Origin: Gnetum montanum
Lineage: Eukaryota; Streptophyta; Gnetopsida; Gnetales; Gnetaceae
DNA: 64,000 nucleotides
Assembly (NCBI GenBank): GCA_015680685.1
Contig: MNCI01022113.1
Location: forward strand, 378,945 to 442,944
Direction of reading: 5' to 3'
A program made the translations under genes and the position numbers. This document shows, one piece after another, positions 56,770-64,000 of the stretch. The notes under the pieces are model-generated. The model was not told the DNA's origin. It made no database searches and saw nothing but the letters and a program-made list of their open reading frames with translations. The first letter of the stretch is position 1; the number at the start of each line of letters is the position of its first letter.

Positions 56770-59123
56770 GCATGGCTAGAATTAATAATGGAAAATTTGG
56801 ATCCATGCATGTTGGAAACATTGAGGTCTGGTCATATCCAAACCACTGGGTGTCTTTTGATGTGGTGGCAAGGATGTACCCAAATTGGGGTTTACACACT
56901 TAATGAAAGTAGGCATAGTGGGGCAGATTATAAGATGTGGTCATGTGGGAAGAAGCTAACCCACTATGGTACCTGTGACCATAAGATGGTATGCAAGGAT
57001 TGATATGTCTCCCTACGTGGTTATATCCATTGGTTTGCATGGTTGTTGGAGCATTGATTGATGGCTTGGATGAGGTAACAGGAGGTGTTGAGTTCAAAGA
57101 GGAAGATGCACGACAACACTGGGCTTGTGCTAAGTTGGAGGATACAATGGTTTCAGAACCATGTTGTCTCTTTCTACAGTCATGCCTAAAGAAAGGATGC
57201 TTTTGACATTATGGAGGACTTCCACTATTGTTGATAGTAGTAGCACAAGTAATTTTTGTGGGTTGGTGCTATGATGCAAAACCTTCTAGAACAACTGGTG
57301 GCAATGTTGAAGGAGGTGAAGGATAAGAATATTGAGGGTAAGAAGAAGTGGAAGGAACCTGAGGTGGTGATCCTGTGGAAGAGGATATGGGCTAATAGTA
57401 CTTAGGAAATGATAACAATGGGGTGAAGTAGAGGATGTTGATCCAATCAAGGAAACAAGTTGTTGAACATAATAAACATTTGTTGTCAAGGTATACGAAG
57501 TGTGTGGTTTTTTTGGGGTGGCCTCCCCCACAATTGGGGATTTTGCCACTATGATTGGACATGGTAGTTTTGTATGAAATTTGGATGTAGCATTCCTTCC
57601 CAATGCTCATGTAAATGTGACAATATTGGGCATTAGCTTTCGAGGTGATTGTATAGACAAACATTGCATTGATACTTATGATTGGTAGTTGAGACCCTAT
57701 CCTTATTATTTTCAATCCTTCTTTCTGATTGCCGAGTGGTGTTCAATCCTATTTCTTAGTTTGACATCCTTTTTTTGTTCTATTTGTCAGAGTGTTGATG
57801 CATGGTTCTACCTCTAATAATGTTTGCATATTCTTCACATTTTTCATGTACCCTTTCTATCATCTTATTTATCTTTCCCTCAATTTCATCTAGTGATTGT
57901 AGTATTAGCAAAGATGATTCCACCTCCTTGAGGTGAATTGATTTCTCCTTTTCATGATTATGGACCTTTGTTATTTTAAGATTTTGGTCCTATTGAGATC
58001 TCTCAACATTATCCCATTTGGCTATTTCTCCTTCTTCTTTTGCCACTCACTTAATAAGCTCTTGTAATTGGTGGGTTCATAGTTCATATAGTTGACCTAG
58101 GGCATACATCCTAAGGGTCTCCCTTGTTTCATTACAAAGCCCATCCATGATGTGATACATTAGCCTTTCCTTAGAGAACCCATGGCCTAGGTAGTTCTTT
58201 AATAGCAAGTAATATCTTTCTAAGGCCATGTCCAAGGGTTCATGTTGCTCTTGTTTCCATTCTTGGATTTGTCTCCTCAAGGCTAACACTCTTGCACAAG
58301 TTCGATATCTTTCATTGAAGAGTTCTACCATTGTTGGCCAATAGCAAATTAATTTGGGTTTTAAAGACCTATACCATACTTTTGCTTGGCCAAAAAGTGT
58401 CATAGAAAAGATCTTAAGTCTTTGCTACCCATTATCAATGTTGTTCCATGCACAGACATCATAGAAGGATTGTAAATGATGTTGCAGATCTAAATCATAG
58501 CCTTCTAAAAACTTGGAAAAGTTGTTTAAATCAAGCCTCGGTAGATGGCTTTCCTTGTGATTCTTGTGGGATATTTGAACAGCCTCTTGTATATACATTA
58601 GGCTTTTAGTGGCCAATAGGGGTTCATCATCACTAAGTAGGTTATGAGTTTGTGAGTTGGGATGATGTTATCTTTATTCATGTTGGTGTTCCTGACTTTG
58701 CCCGTAAGTTCAATTTTTATTTCTACATCAACCCCTTGAGAAATAGTCATATGTGTCATGACCTGACGTTGAAGGAGTAGAGGAAGTGAAAGAATTGAAA
58801 TATTCTTCATGACTTTTGTAAGTCTTCCAATCATCCCCAGATAAAATCTTAGTAATCATTGAGAAGGTCCTAGGCCTTATGGGCCTCCTCATTCCATGGG
58901 ATGTCCCATCCTCAATAAAGGTGTCTAAGTTAGATGACAAGAGTCCTTGAGTATCATTGGGGTGTTCATGAACATATGAGACTCCTGCATAAGCTTGAGT
59001 ACTCCAAACTTCTTCGTTGTCATAAATTGCATTGGTTCTCCAATGAATTGCCTTGCTAGTTATTGTGTTCACATCATCTTGTGAGAGAGACATTGATGTA
59101 AATTGTGTGTGACTTATTTGCAA
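56770..59123 (-). pseudogene. gag of OTA-5
   Basis: Starts at 59123 or at the inner ATG 59093 ('MSLSQDDVNTITSKAIHW'). The gag domain lies at 58560-58077: 'LDLNNFSKFLEGYDLDLQHH', 'NIDNGWQRLKIF', 'FGQAKVWYRSLKPKLICYW', 'LRRQIQEWKQEQHEPLDMAL', 'DGLCNETRETLRMYALG'. It is clearly homologous to gag of OTA-1, 2 and 3. The C-terminal half (57700-56780) is rich in Pro, Ser, Tyr and Gln with no protease signature and runs straight into the GGGGGA motif. Some frames are open for over 100 codons, but stops break the whole. Confidence 0.85.
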
Positions 59124-59200
59124 TTAATTGATTCTAAATGATATATTGTTAATACTTCATTATAGTAATCTTGTATGATATAACTAATCTAGAAAACTAG

Positions 59201-59224
59201 CACTGTCCCCAACAACAATGCCAA
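59201..59224 (-). other. primer-binding site of OTA-5
   Basis: The minus strand reads TTGGCATTGTTGTTGGGGAC next to the LTR, one of the best preserved sites here and close to that of OTA-2. Confidence 0.8.
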
Positions 59225-60087
59225 TGATGAGCGGTGAGGTACCTCTATGCTCAACCATACGAATACAAGCATATACACATAATTAGGTCAAACTCTGCAG
59301 ATGGACTAGTTGTGCCACCTAGATAGTTACACGTTGATCATAGTTCACTGTCTTCCCACCTAGACTAGTATTTGTTTTGTCATGTATGGTTTAGTCCAGA
59401 GTGAGGCATATGATGTGATTCCTTATTACTATGCTACTCCTAAAATCAATAAGAAATAACTTAAGTGAACTGATAGGCGATGAAAAATAAAATCTAAGCT
59501 AGCCTAAGAGCGATGAGCATCCATCCTTAATTATCTGTACACATCTTAGACCTCATGCACTACTTCTAGGGTTACCAAGTGCACATTGACTTGAAACACT
59601 ACTAGACACGCTATTGGGTTACCAAGTAGTTACACTTAAATGTTCATGATTAAGACATACCCATTCTGCATTAATAACAGGAATAGTAAATGATGATAAA
59701 GAAATATTAACTAAGAAAATAATAAATAATAATTAACAATTAAATAATTAAAGACTAAGTGAATGCTGCAATGATAGAGTTATCTCGATCTTTATTGTCG
59801 ATTGTATATGTGTCCAAGCACGTCACACCTGAACAAAGGTTTCGTACAATTACAATCATCACATTGTGGACATGCACTTGGAAGGAACTGAAACCTAACA
59901 AAAAACTAACAAACGACTCTACCCTATAACTTACCAACTAACTCCCTTCCTATGTGGATGGGTGCTACATTTATAGGCCAACATAGGAATCACGATATCA
60001 TGTATTCGATATTGTTATTCAAGCTATGATGTTGTGTACCCAATATCAAGTATCTAATATCGGGGCTTGGCAAACTGTCATTCATCA
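59225..60087 (-). repeat. 5' LTR of OTA-5, 863 bp
   Basis: TGATGAG at 59225 next to the primer-binding site; TTCATCA ends at 60087. The TATA box (minus) is at about 59968-59975. GATATC-type pairs at 59991-60066 include GATATCATG, CGATATTG and CCAATATC. Confidence 0.93.
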
Positions 60088-60092
60088 CTTAT
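60088..60092. repeat. target-site duplication of OTA-5, right
   Basis: CTTAT, identical to 52040-52044. Confidence 0.95.
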
Positions 60093-61080
60093 GAACACTA
60101 TCAATGAGATGATGGGATGACCACACGAATGGAGGGACCCCAATATTGGATTCAATCACTAGAACCCTTCAACATATGGAGCATCAACTTCATGGGTTCC
60201 ATCACACCCATGTCAAATGGGAAGGGATATATAATCATCATCATTGACTGCTGCACAAAATGGCTAGAAGTAGCAGTCATCATCAACTATACATCATTCA
60301 CTACTATGTGGTTGGTACAAAAAAATGTTGTGAACAGGTTTGGTATGCCACGTGCACTAATTTCTGACAATGGAATCCATTTTACAAGTGCTACTTTTTG
60401 CAAGCTTATGTAATTCTTAGGGGGTTGAACATAAATTAACAACACCATACCACCCCCAAGCCAATGGTCAAGAAGAAGTTACTAATAGGAAGATCACAAA
60501 GATCCTAATGAGAACTATTAGCAAATATAGGAGAGACTAGAGCACAAATTAAACAATGCCCTCTAGGCATACTACTCAACATGGAAACTTCGCATAGGCT
60601 ACTCTCCCTATGAGCTGGTATACAGAAAATTACCAACTCTACCTATCCAATCTAAGCTCTGTACACTTTCAACAACTTATGACTTAGACCTTGACCTTAG
60701 CCTAGCACAGAAAGAAAGATTAATCAACCTGAATGTGCTAGATGAAAATCAATTAGTAGCCTTATCCTTAAATGAAGTGCACAAGGCATTTAACAAAAAG
60801 CATCATGACCTTAGAATATGGAAAGAGAAATTTCAACTAGGAGATAAGGTTTTCTACTGGAACCCCACACGCATACCTCAACGAACTAAATTCTAAAAAT
60901 TGTGGAAAGGGCCTTACATAATTTATGAAACCTTTCTTTATAGGACCATGATAATATACAAACCCAAAATCCAAAAAAAAAAAAGTAGCTAGTCAACATG
61001 CAACAAGTCAAACCTTTCCATGAACCCATATAAGCCAATGGAAGGAAAACCTCAATGGATGAACAACCTCATTCAATTTT
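60093..61080 (+). pseudogene. OTA-6 integrase, catalytic core and tail
   Basis: Plus strand, continuing the part at 51737-52044. Open for 98 codons from 60117: 'MEGPQYWIQSLEPFNIW', 'FMGSITPMSNGKGY', 'IIDCCTKWLEVAVI' (first D), 'LISDNGIHFTSATF' (second D). After a stop and a 1-base shift come 'GVEHKLTTPYHPQANGQEEV' (catalytic E) and 'ILMRTISKYRR', then the C-terminal 'GDKVFYWNPTRIPQRTKF' and 'KLWKGPYIIYETFL' (60840-60940). All three catalytic residues are readable. It is closely related to OTA-3 integrase but on the opposite strand. Confidence 0.9.
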
Positions 61081-61094
61081 TTGAATCTCCTCCT

Positions 61095-61372
61095 TTCAAC
61101 TCAATCATGGGGGAGATGTTCATTCATGCTAATCATATACATGGCTCCTCAATTTTTCTATTTTTTTGTTTTACACATTTTTGTTTTCTACAAATTGTTT
61201 ATTTTACAACTTTTTGATTTTAAAACTTTTTTCTATTTTACACCATTTTTTTTACACCATTGTTAATACATTTAAATTTTTCTTGAATATTTTATACTTT
61301 TTTTATATTTTATACTTTATTTTAGTGTGATTTTCTAATTTCTATTAATAAACATGCTTTTTGCTAACAGGA
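61095..61372 (+). other. CATGGGGGA motif and T-rich tract after OTA-6 integrase
   Basis: TCAATCATGGGGGAGATG at 61100-61117, then a T-rich tract ending TTTTTGCTAACAGG near 61371, which resembles a 3' splice site (pyrimidine tract then CAG). Equivalent to 30362-30625 in OTA-3. Confidence 0.65.
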
Positions 61373-62080
61373 CATAGTGGTGTTGTAGTTGTTGCTAATG
61401 GTGGTTTATGCTTAATGTTTTTGTTTGCTAATCTCTAGTTTCTACTTTTGAATTTTTGTACTGATGAATAAGACATAGTTTTTTTTTTCATGGAACAAGC
61501 AGTGAGTCCATGACATCCACCCATCCACAAAAATCTATGGTTTTCCTCATTTTGAAAATATGAGGTCCCTTTCATTAAAATAACCTTTAATAAATTTGTG
61601 ACCTTGGTGGTTTCCAAAATTAGGAAGGATTCAAAGGCTCGCACAAGGTGTGACTTCAAGGGGACTCAATACTCTTTGTACTCTTCTACTTACTTGGATG
61701 CATGAGTGTTGTCATGGATTTCTTACCATTTCGTGTTGACCATAAACAAGAAGTTAATCAGTCTTTGCATGGTGTGGTGCCCATCAAAAAATCTTTTGCT
61801 AAAATCTAGAAAACTTGAGCTCTTAGCTTGGTGATCCTTCTCTAACACAATTGTCCAAATTTAGGCATGTAACATAGCATACTCATTTTGAGTATATTGG
61901 TCTATGGAAAGGTCAGTTAGCCTTTAAAGTGAAGCATTTTCTTTCTTGTGAATTCTTCCTACTCTTGGGTAGGTTGACCTATTCCAAGATCAATGTAGCT
62001 AATAAGTATACATTTTTCTCCTATCTAAATTTTTCTAGTTCACAAATAGGCAAACCTTACTATGGGTCAGTTGACTAATG
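61373..62080 (+). other. noncoding 3' region of OTA-6
   Basis: This is the reverse-complement counterpart of 29700-30250 in OTA-3: 'GACATCCACCCATCCACA' near 61513, 'GGTGTGACTTCAAGG' near 61647, 'CTTTGCATGGTGTGGTGCCC' near 61763. Homology fades before 62080. Confidence 0.7.
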
Positions 62081-63001
62081 AGGCCAATAGGTCGACTTAA
62101 GAAGTCTAAGCTTGACCTTATAATTGTATCTTTTTTCAATTTTGAGTTTTTGCATGCATCAGGGTCAATCAACCTATCTCGAGGTTGATAGATCTTCAAC
62201 ATGATAAATTTGATCATTAAGTTATATATTTTATCATTCCAAATCACCAATTCGATCAACATTTGTCTTCCTAATTATACTTATGTTTGTCTTAGTTCGT
62301 CTAGTTAAGTGTAACTGAGATATATGATTTTTGATGTTGTTTGGTCATACTAAAACTTACTCTAATTTATCTAAGTTTAGAATATAAATCCCAATCTAGC
62401 CTTAAGCGATGAGTAGTCATTCCCAATTTACCATACATATCCTAAACTCATGCTATTAGCACTGGATTACCATGTATGCACTACTAGATGTACCAAGTGA
62501 TAACACTACTAGGATTACCAAATGGTATTATGTTTATACTCAAAGTTTGTTATACTTATTTCATATGATTAATATGCATTTGAAAATAAAACATTAACTA
62601 ACTACATAAAAGGAAATAGAATAAAAATAAATTACAATCAAGAAAATATTAGGCTAAGTCAAAGTGTTGTAATGAAAGTGAATTAATCTCAATCTTGTTG
62701 CCATCATGAGATTGTATCTAAGTACACTTAAATAAGACTTCATCATTTAGCTTAAATACATGCTATGGGCATTTCCTAAATATTTTTAATTTTTGCAGTT
62801 TCAAACTACAAGAGCTTCACTATACTAAATGAGCAAACAATGTCATAAATGCAGTAGGTGGCACATTTATATTAGTATTATTAACATTGCATTAATGCTA
62901 ATGCATTAATATAGTCAACCCTATGTCAACATTAATGCATCAACATGGTAGTGTCAACGCTGATTCATTAATATACTTGTTAATGAAATTATTGTTCATC
63001 A
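62080..63001 (-). repeat. diverged LTR of the OTA group
   Basis: Minus orientation, ending TTCATCA at 63001. Shared phrases: 'TTAAGTGTAACTGAGATA' near 62307, 'CAATCTAGCCTTAAGCGATG' near 62392, 'ATTACCAAATGG' near 62514, and a TATA box (minus) at about 62864-62871. Upstream of TATA the usual GATATC module is replaced by ATTAATGC/GCATTAAT sites. The left border is uncertain. No internal region is seen, so it may be a solo LTR. Confidence 0.6.
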
Positions 63002-64000
63002 CATGGTTTATGATGTAGAGACTTAGCAATCTTTTGGTAGCGCTACATTCTTGTCGATAAATATAAAAATATAAGAAATAACACACCCATATTTAAAGTA
63101 CAATTTATTATTGCATTTTTTAAATACTTTACCAATTGCATATTTTCTATTAATATTATATGTTGTTCCTAAGAAAATTTCATACTGTGTTTCTAGTTTA
63201 TGCTTGCTGAGTAGACATGATTAACACTTTTTCTTCTAGAGTGTTCCACTTGCTTTTGGACTTGGTTCATGTGGCATAGATTGTCACTTCTCTATGTGTA
63301 TGTTACTCTTTTCTTTTATGTGTCTTCTCCCTTGACACACTTCTTTATCTCATCATTGACCTACAAACTACATGTTACTTACAAGTTCATCAACTCCCGT
63401 GCAACCTAGGTTTTATCATCTTTTTGACTTGATCTTCACATGGATTATGTTGTGTTTTTATTCTTATGGAATGTATATCTTTTAGATGTTCATGAGCTAT
63501 CTTATTTTTATCTCAATGATTATTTTTTATTTAACTATTGCAATTTTTTCTTAATTGTCCTTATGCTTATTACAATGCACATAAATATCATCTCGTAGGA
63601 TTGGTTAAGTATTGATATCCCAAGTTATCATCTAACAATTAAGAATATAATAATCTCTCTCTCTCTCTCTATCTACTGCATGCTAAAGTTTCATTAACAG
63701 TTTTGATATATCTAGAATTATTTCTTCCTCTTGGGGGTGGGTGGTAGTGGGGGTAGGGGTGTGTGCGGATTCTAAATTACTTTCAAATTTTAGCAATGCT
63801 AATTTGATGATGAGTCCTTAATTGCTAATCTTACATCGTAAGATGTATTCATGTAAATTTTTAATCACCTACCTTGTAATCAAAGTTTCACTTTATAGTT
63901 CAATAATGTGATGTAAAAGCATAACATTCAAGTCATTTATTCTAAGTATTATGTTTTTTTTTCTACTTACTAAGCTAAGTAATACTTTACTTAAGCATAT
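63002..64000. other. AT-rich right edge, no gene identified
   Basis: No coding or retroelement pattern recognised apart from a short TC microsatellite and a G-rich 25-base patch near 63734-63763. Confidence 0.5.
63654..63670. repeat. TC dinucleotide microsatellite
   Basis: About eight uninterrupted TC units. Confidence 0.95.

Larger units (their letters stand above)
52045..60087 (-). mobile_element. OTA-5: pol-less element with gag and ORF X, nested
   Basis: An 8,043-bp minus-strand element inserted in the integrase gene of OTA-6, with a perfect CTTAT duplication. From the right: 5' LTR (60087-59225), primer-binding site, gag (59123 to about 56770), CATGGGGGA motif and A-rich tract, noncoding region, internal promoter block, ORF X copy 3 (54744-52671), and a 3' LTR truncated on its inner side (52670-52045). 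No protease, reverse transcriptase, RNase H or integrase. Left and right LTRs differ at roughly one base in ten by eye. A deletion of about 1.1 kb, judged against OTA-4, removed the U3 of the 3' LTR and the end of ORF X. Confidence 0.92.

Noticed and set aside
61360-61375. 3' splice acceptor (GCTAACAGG) leading to an env-like gene in OTA-6
   Set aside because: The downstream 700 bp has no coding pattern and matches the noncoding 3' region of OTA-3, so the acceptor is kept only as a note.
63734-63763. G-rich patch that might form a quadruplex
   Set aside because: GGGGGTGGGTGG then GGGGGTAGGGG has enough G runs, but it is isolated, with no gene or element boundary nearby, so no role can be argued.

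Overview
This window looks like repeat-rich nuclear DNA from a land plant, probably a seed plant with a large genome. It is AT-rich and poor in CpG. Almost everything recognisable is a decayed plant-type LTR retrotransposon: Ty1/copia, a chromovirus LTR, and many Ty3/gypsy elements of the Ogre/Tat/Athila (OTA) kind. I see no intact host gene, no convincing tRNA or rRNA, and one 12-base run of N at 9362-9373. The species cannot be named from sequence alone; the old, nested, slowly eroding elements would suit a gymnosperm, but that is a guess.

Layout. 1-1898: 5' half of a minus-strand copia element. 2440-5640: a degenerate AT-rich satellite-like array split by an 858-bp solo LTR (3453-4310). 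7454-8320: a fossil Merlin/ISXO2-type DDE transposase, a surprising find in a plant. 9840-19001: OTA-1 (minus; gag and an accessory ORF, no pol). 19773-20283: chromovirus-type LTR. 20460-26885: an unidentified, probably spliced minus-strand gene fossil, split by OTA-2 (21932-26309, plus), a gag-only element with a perfect TACAC target-site duplication. 27936-37744: OTA-3 (minus), a complete gag-pol element with a perfect AGTAG duplication. 38345-46489: a second gypsy family (GYP-7, minus) with two minisatellites. 46490-51703: OTA-4 (minus; 3' LTR and accessory ORF). 51737-52044 plus 60093-about 62080: OTA-6 (plus integrase and 3' region), split by OTA-5 (52045-60087, minus; gag and accessory ORF, no pol) with a perfect CTTAT duplication. 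62080-63001: another LTR relic.

The most interesting system is the accessory ORF ('ORF X') in OTA-1, OTA-4 and OTA-5. It lies downstream of gag, in the place where Athila-type elements carry an env-like gene. Upstream of it is a block built like the LTR U3: paired GATATC half-sites ending at a TATA box. In two copies this is followed by a leader with a TACTAA-type branch site and a 3' splice acceptor directly before the start codon. I read this as an internal, LTR-derived promoter driving a spliced accessory gene in a pol-less retrotransposon lineage that would depend on pol from relatives such as OTA-3 and OTA-6. The promoter and splicing are inferred from motifs, not demonstrated. All coding regions carry stops or frameshifts, so in this window they are fossils.
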